From contig JBFLYN010000029.1 in NCBI GenBank assembly GCA_040756655.1, positions 1 through 40,884 on the forward strand: a DNA stretch of 40,884 bases, given 5' to 3'. Within the stretch, counting starts at the first letter, position 1; each line of letters begins with the position of its first letter. The notes under the pieces are model-generated. The model was given only the letters and a program-made list of their open reading frames with translations. It did not search any database and was not told the origin of the DNA. Below are positions 1 to 5,987 of the stretch, in pieces. The translations under genes and the position numbers were made by a program. This DNA comes from JBFLYN01 sp040756655 (GTDB lineage: Bacteria; Bacillota; Sulfobacillia; UBA8153).

Positions 1-19
1 TCGACGAACCTGTCCCATA

Positions 20-84
20 ACGAGAAGCCCTCCCTCGGTTATTGCTTCCACAAAGGAATACCTACGGGATCAGTGGCTTCTCGT
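20..84. repeat. Inverted repeat with 10-bp arms
   Basis: ACGAGAAGCC at 20-29 is the exact reverse complement of GGCTTCTCGT at 75-84, with a 45-base spacer. A pyrimidine-rich tract including TTCTTTTT follows on the plus strand. It could be a long-loop terminator for a plus-strand gene that ends before the window, or part of a structured RNA or element end. The rest of 1-122 shows no convincing gene. Confidence 0.3.
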
Positions 85-122
85 CCTTCTTTTTCCGTCA
101 ACTCCCCACAATTACTTTACTC

Positions 123-776
123 TTACATGGGCGCGTGAGCAACGCCGGTCCTTGTGCCACAGATCAGGCAGTAGTAACGGTGGATAGTAAGATAAGAGGA
201 CTGGTTCTTTAGCTTGCTAAAGGCGACATAGCTGGGCCTGGTGTTGACCTCGAATACCCATGGCATCCCGTCTCTATCCATGCCAATGTCCAGGCCCAGC
301 TCCCGTAACCCCGGGTACTGGCGACTGAGGACGGTAGCGATTCTCAGTGACAGGTCCCGCAACTTTGACTCTGCCGCCTGAGCTTCCTCCAGGCCGCCCC
401 CGGCTTTCACAAACGCCCATCTGAAGGGGACGCAGGTTCCACTGCTGCGCCGGTTGGTGACGATCTTCCTGGGGGCGGCCACTCGTGACACCAACCCGGT
501 GCATATCCATTCCGCGTACGGCCCGTGCACCGCAACCCGGGTATCGAATGGCCTGCCCCCTAAGCTCAGCATGTTGATGGCAGGCTGCAGTAGGAAGATG
601 TCGCCCCCTGCGACGGTTTCCACGAGCATGCAGGCTTTTTGCAGCGACAGGCCCTTGAGTTCGTCCCTCCCGGTTCTCAGGCTGCAACTGTCACCCGTTC
701 TTTCGAGGCGGAGAGCCCCACAAGAGAAGACCACGGTCTTTGGGATATGGGCTGCAACAGAGGCGTCGGCCAGCAA
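123..776 (-). CDS. YheC/YheD-type ATP-grasp protein, N-terminally shortened
   Basis: This 217-residue protein matches the C-terminal two thirds of the YheC/YheD endospore coat-associated ATP-grasp family. Visible landmarks are AHIPKT (the family's 'lPeT' strand), LLQPAINML followed by GGRPFDTRV, the RVAAPRKIVTN segment, and GLDIGMDRDG followed by WVFEVNTRPS, which carries the acidic and Asn metal ligands of the ATP-grasp core. The stretch between AHIPKT and LSLQKA is too short to hold the usual ATP-binding 'KP..Gs.G.G' loop, and family members usually run 350-450 residues. The start is a TTG at 776, only about 50 bases after the preceding ATP-grasp gene on the same strand. It is probably a decayed or degenerate paralog. 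An enzymatically active role looks unlikely unless it pairs with the upstream protein. Confidence 0.6.
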   Translation of the reverse strand: MLADASVAAHIPKTVVFSCGALRLERTGDSCSLRTGRDELKGLSLQKACMLVETVAGGDIFLLQPAINMLSLGGRPFDTRVAVHGPYAEWICTGLVSRVAAPRKIVTNRRSSGTCVPFRWAFVKAGGGLEEAQAAESKLRDLSLRIATVLSRQYPGLRELGLDIGMDRDGMPWVFEVNTRPSYVAFSKLKNQSSYLTIHRYYCLICGTRTGVAHAPM

Positions 777-826
777 GACACCGGTCTTCTCGCGTTTACT
801 GGCGACGGTCTGGCAGGGGACGCTCT

Positions 827-1717
827 TCAGAATAGATCACCTCTGGCCAAACCTAATGCATGCTCGATGATGGCCCCGGCCGCACTGATCTGCGTGGTGG
901 TCTCGAAAATGCGCAATCCCGGGACTCCGTTGGCTTCCAAGAGCAAGTAACGGCCATCCAAGTCGGCGATGATGTCCATCCCCGAGACTACCAGCCCCAA
1001 GACTTTGGCAGCATCACATGCCAGGCTGGCCAGGTCATCCAAAAGAGGGAAGGGCTCTGCCCTTCGTCCTTGCGCTATGTGAGTGCGCCACCCGCCCGGC
1101 CTGACGGTCTTCTTAATGGCGCCAAGGGCCCGGCCTCCGACCACCATCACCCGGAGGTCCCAGCCGCAGTTGGCGACGAACTCCTGGAGGTAGATGTCCT
1201 GAGCCAGCACCCTCCGGTTCATGGGGACTCCCAATTCCGGCCAGGACTCGAGTTTTAGGGAATGGTGACCGTGGGTTCCCGTCTTGGGCTTGAGAACCAG
1301 GGGAAATGCCAAGGGCGGGATGCCCACGGCTTTGTGGGACTGGGCGGCCAGGAAGGTGTCGGGATGGGGGAGTCCTGAAGCTCCCCACATCAAGCTGGAC
1401 AGCATCTTGTTCTGGGCCACGCGGATGGCCGCGGTGGAGTTAAAAAAGGGGATCCCCAGCTGGTCGCACACCAGGTTCAGCTCGGAGGTGGTAGGATAGG
1501 GGATCCAGTTGATGACAGCGTCAAACCTCACCGGCTTCATGTCCCGGTTCAACAGAGAAGAAAGCCCCTTTCGGACCCGGATGTGCAGATCCGAGGGGTG
1601 GTATACCTCCAGCTGGACGTTCATCTTCTTTGCTGCGTCCAAAAAGCGGGGCAGGTCCTGTGGCTGGTGTGGGCGTCTTAGTGATAGCAGGGCGATGGAA
1701 CCGCGCCTGGTGTTCAC
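827..1717 (-). CDS. RimK-like ATP-grasp ligase
   Basis: The protein has 296 residues, a normal length for RimK/LysX-type ATP-grasp ligases, which join amino acids to a carboxylate using ATP. Landmarks in order are an N-terminal pre-ATP-grasp domain (INWIPYPTTSE), LVLKPKTGTHGHH (ATP-binding loop, about residue 143), YLQEFV (hinge), DLRVMVVGG, and GMDIIADLDGRYLLLEANG near residue 250, which supplies the metal-binding Glu and Asn. The start is GTG at 1717 with GGAGGTG a few bases upstream. It is followed on the same strand by the shortened YheC/YheD-like gene and preceded by the small-peptide genes, so the whole set may be one transcription unit. The substrate cannot be read from sequence. A spore-coat or peptide-modifying role is inferred from the neighbours only. 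Confidence 0.75.
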   Translation of the reverse strand: MNTRRGSIALLSLRRPHQPQDLPRFLDAAKKMNVQLEVYHPSDLHIRVRKGLSSLLNRDMKPVRFDAVINWIPYPTTSELNLVCDQLGIPFFNSTAAIRVAQNKMLSSLMWGASGLPHPDTFLAAQSHKAVGIPPLAFPLVLKPKTGTHGHHSLKLESWPELGVPMNRRVLAQDIYLQEFVANCGWDLRVMVVGGRALGAIKKTVRPGGWRTHIAQGRRAEPFPLLDDLASLACDAAKVLGLVVSGMDIIADLDGRYLLLEANGVPGLRIFETTTQISAAGAIIEHALGLARGDLF

Positions 1718-1770
1718 ACTTGCACCTCCGCAGCGTAATCTATGTAGAGGGACTGGAGTCCCTTTGGTTG

Positions 1771-1926
1771 CTAACCTTCCGGCTCGGGCGGAAGGATTTT
1801 TAGAAACAAAAGCAGGACGATGACGACAATGACGATGTTATCGCCTCCACAGCAGGCCGCCGAGGACCATGAGGACGCTGCCGCTGCTCCGCCCGTTGCA
1901 TGCTTGACCTTCCTAATCAGAGGCAT
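1771..1926 (-). CDS. 51-residue Ala/Ser/Cys-rich single-pass membrane peptide
   Basis: The ORF runs from ATG (1926-1924) to TAG (1773-1771). The peptide has four parts: a basic N-terminus (MPLIRKVKHATGG), an Ala/Ser patch with one Trp (AAAASSWSSAA), a CCGGDN motif at residues 25-30, and a hydrophobic helix (IVIVVIVLLLFLKIL, residues 31-45) ending in a Pro/Glu tail. Codons end mostly in G or C, as in the neighbouring genes, which supports translation. A purine-rich GGAGGAAGGTG lies upstream, although its spacing to the ATG is long (about 13-19 bases). A stop in the same frame directly precedes the ATG, so the start is bounded. The layout recalls small hydrophobic sporulation proteins of the YjcZ sort, but I do not recognise the family. 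The ATP-grasp gene begins about 50 bases downstream. Confidence 0.6.
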   Translation of the reverse strand: MPLIRKVKHATGGAAAASSWSSAACCGGDNIVIVVIVLLLFLKILPPEPEG

Positions 1927-2169
1927 GGCTCACGGTTCACACCTTCCTCCAGTCTTGGGACCAGGCTCCATGCCCAGGCCGCCGGGTGTGGGTGGGAGTG
2001 CCCTGCAAAAGACGTGGGCCGATGGCTGCGCAACGGTCGTGGCGGGCATCATGCCGTGACTTGACAGCGGCTGGGGTCGTGGTGACCCCTGCCGGGCAGC
2101 AAATGCCGTTGCCTGAGTCAACCGATTCCTATGCGTTGCCGTTGTTCACTTGTTTCCACCACCACCAGA

Positions 2170-2247
2170 TTATGATGATGATAATGATGATGATGATGGG
2201 GCCGCCGCCGCGGCTCCCGGCTTTTTCTTCTTATCAAAGTCCATCAT
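2170..2247 (-). CDS. 25-residue ORF translationally coupled to the upstream gene, probably frameshifted
   Basis: Tandem ATG codons at 2247 and 2244 overlap the TGA of the upstream reading frame as ATGATG, and GGGAGGTG lies eight bases upstream. The peptide reads MMDFDKKKKPGAAAAAP, then SSSSLSSS, then TAA. The Ser run is made of TCA codons, which the neighbouring genes avoid. One frame over, the same DNA reads ten Ile (mostly ATC) followed by four Trp and KQVNNGNA. A single indel in the repeat would therefore give a basic N-terminus, an Ala run and a hydrophobic segment, the same layout as the 51-residue peptide downstream. The intact protein is probably that longer form. Function is unknown. 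This gene is too short for ordinary gene finding. Confidence 0.45.
   Translation of the reverse strand: MMDFDKKKKPGAAAAAPSSSSLSSS
2173..2198. repeat. GAT/ATC trinucleotide repeat
   Basis: A nearly pure GAT repeat (plus strand; ATC on the minus strand), broken by one AAT, lies inside the small minus-strand ORF. Next to it are a CCG run on one side and a CCA run on the other. Such tracts slip easily, and each one-base change here switches the peptide between a Ser-rich and an Ile-rich ending. Confidence 0.75.
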
Positions 2248-2637
2248 GGCTTTGCACCTCCCTTCAGTGTCTCAACCAGGCTCCCTACCGCCCGCTGCAG
2301 GTCGGGCGGCAGCTTAGTGGTCAGCGAGCCTAGCAGTTCGCCCGCCTTGTTCATGTCCATGTTGGCGAAGAAGATCCTTGGGTACTAGCTGGAACAGCTC
2401 TTCCATGTTGGGAAGCCACTTGGTTATCACGTTCTGCACGACGTTCTCTTCGTTACCAGAATCGTTACCGCCACCGTCACCGCAGCCAGCAGCCGATGAA
2501 GACGAAGAAGAAGCGGCCGCCGATTGCAGCACCACCATGAGCTTAGAGGGCACCTTGACAAACCTCACCTCACCCTTGGGGGTAACGCTTTTCTGGATGA
2601 GCTTTTTGCAGCAGACCTCTTCCCACGTCCAGTTCAA
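2244..2637 (-). pseudogene. Frameshifted Ser/Gly/Cys-rich spore-surface-like gene
   Basis: Two minus-strand frames with typical G/C third-position bias join end to end. The first begins at TTG 2637 after AGAGGTGA, or possibly at ATG 2715. It encodes WTWEEVCCKKLI, KGEVRFVKVPSKLMVVLQ, an AAASSSSSSAAGCGDGGGN low-complexity patch, and NVITKWLPNMEELFQLVP. The second frame takes over after a TAG at 2387-2385 and encodes MDMNKAGELLGSL, then LPPDLQRAVGSLVETL, ending at TGA 2246-2244. Removing one C from the CCC at 2382-2380 would restore a single frame. The Ala/Ser run followed by Cys-Gly-Asp-Gly-Asn parallels the AAAASSWSSAACCGGDN of the 51-residue peptide at 1771-1926. I do not recognise the family. 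A short independent ORF from ATG 2360 is the alternative, but its ribosome binding site is poor. Confidence 0.5.
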
Positions 2638-2754
2638 CAGGTTCTTCACCTCTTTAGTGCGTCCTTGAGCGCAAAGGTGACTGCTACTAGCCAGTCGCCA
2701 ATTCTCGCCCGTCATCGTAGACTGTTGTGAAGATCCCAGAGGAGGGCAAAAGCG

Positions 2755-3411
2755 GTGGGAGACAAGTTCGTGCTGGCCAAGATACCCGTGGTCATAGGGG
2801 AGGATGCCACCCAGGTCCTGATCGACCAGCAGTTTGGTCTTGAGACGCCCGCGGTCAAGGTCATGGACGTTGATACCAGTATCCGGGACATGGTGGTGCA
2901 TATCGTCCCCAACAAGGTCGTGGTCCAGGCCGTGCTACACAAGCAGATCTTCTTCATCACCGAGGAGAACATCGTGCGTCACCAGGCGGAGAATATACCT
3001 TTTTCCGCAGTCATCCCGATACCGGGTGCCCAGCCCAGCATGCACGCACAGGTCAAAGTCACGGTAGAAGAGCCCATTTTCTTCCGGCTGCTAAACTCGG
3101 TTACCTTGGAACAGAAGATCGTCATCTGCGTGCTCGTGAAGGTCACCGAAGAAAGACAGCTGTTCGTCAAGGCCATCCCCAAGGAGAAGTTCGAAGAACT
3201 GGACTCCATAGATTCAACGTTGGTCTTGACCCAGCTGGCGGATGGGTTTGCCAAGTTCCAGGTGGCCCTGGCCAAGGGTGACCGCGCAACCTGCCTCAAG
3301 TACCTGGATGCGGCGGCAGACTCGGCCAAGAAGCTGGCCGGGAACCTCTTGTGCCCGGGCGGGGCGGATATCCTGAGCAGGGTCCTCGAAGAGCTGAAGA
3401 AGAACCTCTGA
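2755..3411 (+). CDS. SPOCS (DUF3794) domain protein, spore-coat type
   Basis: The 218-residue protein carries a SPOCS domain at about residues 30-95. Its signature is visible as VKVMDVDTSIRD, HIVPNKVVVQ and VLHKQIFFI. The domain is found in SipL, the Clostridioides protein that ties SpoIVA to the coat, and in many spore-surface proteins. A second, weaker half (VKVTVEEPIFF, then VICVLVKVTEERQLF) may be a partial repeat. The C-terminal 70 residues are helical (FAKFQVALAKGD, KYLDAAADSAKKLAG). The start is GTG 2755 with AGAGGAGGG just upstream. There is no signal peptide or LysM domain. It is followed after three bases by an acyl carrier protein gene, so the two are probably co-transcribed. It diverges from the small-peptide genes on the other strand. 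Confidence 0.8.
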   Translation: MGDKFVLAKIPVVIGEDATQVLIDQQFGLETPAVKVMDVDTSIRDMVVHIVPNKVVVQAVLHKQIFFITEENIVRHQAENIPFSAVIPIPGAQPSMHAQVKVTVEEPIFFRLLNSVTLEQKIVICVLVKVTEERQLFVKAIPKEKFEELDSIDSTLVLTQLADGFAKFQVALAKGDRATCLKYLDAAADSAKKLAGNLLCPGGADILSRVLEELKKNL

Positions 3412-3414
3412 GCC

Positions 3415-3672
3415 ATGAACCGTGCAAAGAAAGGTGCACGCCCTGCCATCGAGGGGAGAGTGTTCGAGCTCCTCGCCCGGCACTCTCCCCTAGCTCCCCG
3501 TCTTCACCATGTCACGGCCACCACCGATCTCCGCTGGGGCCTTGGCATGGACTCCCTGGGGTTGGTGGGGCTCCTCGCCGACCTGGAGGAGGAGAGGGGC
3601 ATCCGGTTCAGCCTTGAGGACCTGGTGCCCTCCCATTTCGCCACCGCCGGTGACGTGGTCCGCTTGGTGTAA
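3415..3672 (+). CDS. Acyl/peptidyl carrier protein
   Basis: This 85-residue protein has the phosphopantetheine attachment motif GMDSLGLVGLL near residue 45 (modified Ser in DSL), followed by the usual helix of acyl carrier proteins (LEEERGIRFSLEDLV). It would carry an acyl or aminoacyl group on a 4'-phosphopantetheine arm in the cytoplasm. The ATG follows the stop of the SPOCS gene by three bases, and an adenylating-enzyme gene starts about 30 bases after it. A carrier protein beside an adenylation enzyme suggests a stand-alone loading pair, as in small lipopeptide or acyl-transfer systems, rather than the housekeeping AcpP of fatty acid synthesis. The partner enzyme is broken here, so the carrier may be idle unless another enzyme loads it. 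Confidence 0.75.
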   Translation: MNRAKKGARPAIEGRVFELLARHSPLAPRLHHVTATTDLRWGLGMDSLGLVGLLADLEEERGIRFSLEDLVPSHFATAGDVVRLV

Positions 3673-3702
3673 CGCCGGGCGGCGGGGGAGGTGTAACCGG
3701 GG

Positions 3703-4735
3703 GTGGAACTCACTCTCGTTGACCGGCTGGAAAGGGCTGCCGCTGGCCATCCCCACCGTCTGGCTCTGAAGTCTGGCCAAAGAGCCGTGACCGATCTTCC
3801 AGCAGCTCCTGGAGGACTCGCGGCTTGCCGCCAAGGTCCTCAAAAAGGAGTTTCCAGGTGCCAGCGCGCTAGTTATCCGGCTGGACGATCCCCTGGAAAC
3901 GGCCCGCACGATCTATGCCTGCGCAGTCGCAGGCGTGCTGGCTGTACCACTAGAGCCCGGAGCCCATCCCGTAGAAGCCGTATCGCTCCTGTCGTATGCC
4001 AACGCGCCTGCGGTAGTGACCGAGCGGCCCCAAGTGTTGCCTGCTCGAGTACCTGTGCTGGCACTGGATGCCCTCCGGCAACCAGCCCCAAGCCCAGCCG
4101 CCCCGGGGCTGGCACCGGACCCGGTCAAGCCAGGTACGCCTGCGCCCTTGGCCCACACATCTGGCAGCACCGGCACCCCCAAGCGGGTCCTGCTCTCCCA
4201 CGGCGCGCTGGCCAGCTGACCCCATACGGCCATAGCCGGGGTCATATCCCCGGACAATGTGGGGCTGCTCCTGACCCCGGCCGCGTTTGCTTTGGGATTC
4301 TTCTCTTTGTTCGGCGCCCTGGCCGTGCCCGGTACAGTCATACTCCCCAACGTCGTAGGCGGGGTACGGGTGCTTTTGGAGATCATCCGGGAAGAAAAAG
4401 CCCGCATGGATTTGCGGGCCGCCCCACGTCCTGCTCTCGCTGGTGGAGGATGGGCCCCTCCAGGGGGGCAGTATTCCGTCAGGTTCGTGCTGGCCGGTGG
4501 AGGCCCGGTCCCGCCCGGCCGCTGGGCCCAAATGGTCGAGTCCTTTGCCCCTGCCAAGGTTTACAACGTATATGGTCCCACCGAGGTATCGGGGGTGACC
4601 GTGGCCCAACTAAGCGTCTCCCCGGAAAGCCCAGGGGGCAACCGGCAAGGTGGTCAGGACCCAGTTGCGCCCCGGTTGAGCCGGAGTTTGGAGGTCATTC
4701 GCCCAGCCGGGCCATGCGTTGGCCGGGTAGGTTGA
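3703..4735 (+). pseudogene. Broken AMP-dependent acyl/aminoacyl adenylating enzyme
   Basis: The parts of an ANL-superfamily adenylation domain occur in order but in different frames. The N-terminus (ELTLVDRLERAAAG, GTG 3703) is followed by a frame change near 3796-3800, then QQLLEDSRLAAK and YACAVAGVLAVPLEPG. The AMP-binding loop HTSGSTGTPKRVLLSHGAL follows, then an in-frame TGA at 4217-4219. After it come DNVGLLLTPAAFALGF and VPGTVILPNVVGG. A pair of compensating shifts between about 4403 and 4470 hides ICGPPHVLLSLVEDG. The protein resumes with FVLAGGGPVPPGRWAQ and the A5 motif VYNVYGPTE. The C-terminal subdomain with the catalytic Lys is missing. At least three frame changes plus a nonsense codon make this a clear pseudogene. 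It probably once loaded the adjacent carrier protein. Confidence 0.8.
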
Positions 4736-4988
4736 TCCTGGGGTCGCGGACGTCTGACAGCTGCCCGCGTACGTACCCCAGCACCACCCGGCGTGGGTTG
4801 ACGCCGGTGTTGCCGCAAAAAAGAGAGACCACCGCTTCGGCCACCTGCTGGGAGCATCCCCGAAAGCAGCGGTGAGCGCGGATCACTGGCCTGCACTTGC
4901 GATGGCCCGCGGCCAGGAGCACCCGGCGGCTGTTGGTGTACACGATCTCGAGCCCGTGGAGGCGAGCGCTGGCCGTCAACGGATCCAT
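4695..4988 (-). CDS. Small Arg/Cys-containing protein, possibly the N-terminal part of a SprT-like protein
   Basis: This 97-residue ORF starts at ATG 4988 with GAAGGGTAAGTC directly upstream and has the local codon bias. It reads LEIVYTNSRRVLLAA, then VIRAHRCFRGCSQQVAEAVVS, then RRVVLGYVRGQL. The spacing of an N-terminal strand, an R-x-H-x-x-F segment and a helix resembles the region ahead of the zinc site in small SprT-like proteins. No HExxH motif is present, so it would be only the front half. The stop lies at the ragged end of the adenylating-enzyme pseudogene, so a 3' truncation at that junction is possible. The family assignment is tentative. The gene itself looks real. Confidence 0.4.
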   Translation of the reverse strand: MDPLTASARLHGLEIVYTNSRRVLLAAGHRKCRPVIRAHRCFRGCSQQVAEAVVSLFCGNTGVNPRRVVLGYVRGQLSDVRDPRINLPGQRMARLGE

Positions 4989-5117
4989 GACTTACCCTTC
5001 TGTCAACACGTATACTGCATCATACGCGTGTAGCGCCAATGGGGTGATGGGCCCGGGCCGGCCTTGCAGGAACCGGGCCTTTGCCGTTGAAGTGGGCACC
5101 AGAGAGGAGGGGAGCTC

Positions 5118-5984
5118 TTGGACCCGGGGTTTTTGGACCTTGCACACGAAAGAGCATGCGATTGCCCGCCCAAGCACCTCAACTGTCTTACGCCCAGGGA
5201 GTGGTTGAAAGCCCAGATTGGGGTGTGGCAGTTCTTCTACGAGGGTCGGGACATCCGTGACAAAGAGCAGCACCCGGCCACCTACCCCATTGCCCTGGCC
5301 AGGCGGTGCATCGAGCTCTTCACCCACCGCGGGGAACTCGTATTGGACCCCTTCATGGGTTCCGGTACCACGCTGGTGGCTGCCCGCGACCTTGGGCGCA
5401 ACGCCGCTGGGTTTGACCTCAACCCACCGTACGTGGAGCTGGCGCTGAGTCGCTTGCAGTACGATGCCGGGGGCCCGGCCCGCCAAGTCGGCCTGTGTGA
5501 GGATGCCCGCCACATTCCCCGGTACCTGGCCCCCGGGACGGTGAGCTTGATCCTGACCTCGCCGCCTTACGCCAACTTGCTCAACCGCAAGCGCAAGAAC
5601 AAGAGCCGGCGAGGGGATATGCGGAAAAACCACCAGTATCTCAAGATCGAGCAGTACACCCAGGACCCCCGTGACCTGGGCACCCTGGAGATAGAAGCCT
5701 ACTCCGAGGCCATGGGCGGGATATTCAAGGGTTTGCTCCCACTCCTCAAGCCCAGGGCCCATTGCGTCATCAACGTGCCCGACATGTGGTGGGAGAACAC
5801 CCGGGTCACCATCCACGTGGCCATCATCGAAACGATGCGCCGGGCCGGGTTCGAACTCAGAAACATCATCATCTGGGATCGTACCAACATCGTAAACCGC
5901 ATCGGGATCTTCGGATGGCCTTCTAACTATATCACCATGGGCGTCACCTTCGAGTACCTCCTGGACTTCTGGCGACCCGGGTAG
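5118..5984 (+). CDS. DNA methyltransferase (N6-adenine or N4-cytosine type)
   Basis: This 288-residue protein has the two diagnostic amino-methyltransferase motifs. The SAM-binding motif I is DPFMGSGTTLVAA near residue 77 and the catalytic motif IV is TSPPY near residue 148. Upstream is the family's 'P..f..~lI' style segment (RDIRDKEQHPATYPIALARRCI), as in Pfam N6_N4_Mtase. With motif I before motif IV it follows the alpha/gamma rather than the beta order. It would methylate exocyclic amino groups of A or C in double-stranded DNA. The start is TTG 5118 behind GAGGAGGGG. No restriction endonuclease or specificity subunit is visible nearby, so it is an orphan. The gene ends three bases from the convergent dehydrogenase gene. 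Confidence 0.85.
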   Translation: MDPGFLDLAHERACDCPPKHLNCLTPREWLKAQIGVWQFFYEGRDIRDKEQHPATYPIALARRCIELFTHRGELVLDPFMGSGTTLVAARDLGRNAAGFDLNPPYVELALSRLQYDAGGPARQVGLCEDARHIPRYLAPGTVSLILTSPPYANLLNRKRKNKSRRGDMRKNHQYLKIEQYTQDPRDLGTLEIEAYSEAMGGIFKGLLPLLKPRAHCVINVPDMWWENTRVTIHVAIIETMRRAGFELRNIIIWDRTNIVNRIGIFGWPSNYITMGVTFEYLLDFWRPG

Positions 5985-5987
5985 GGG

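Noticed and set aside
1930..2121. A 63-codon minus-strand ORF upstream of the 51-residue peptide
   Set aside because: Its composition is mixed, it has no ribosome site and no family resemblance. It only borders the stop before ATG 1926. I could not support it as a gene.
3703..4875. A 390-codon plus-strand frame through the adenylating-enzyme region
   Set aside because: Only its first 30 residues match the family. The rest is the wrong frame of the pseudogene and is Arg/Pro/Ser-rich noise.
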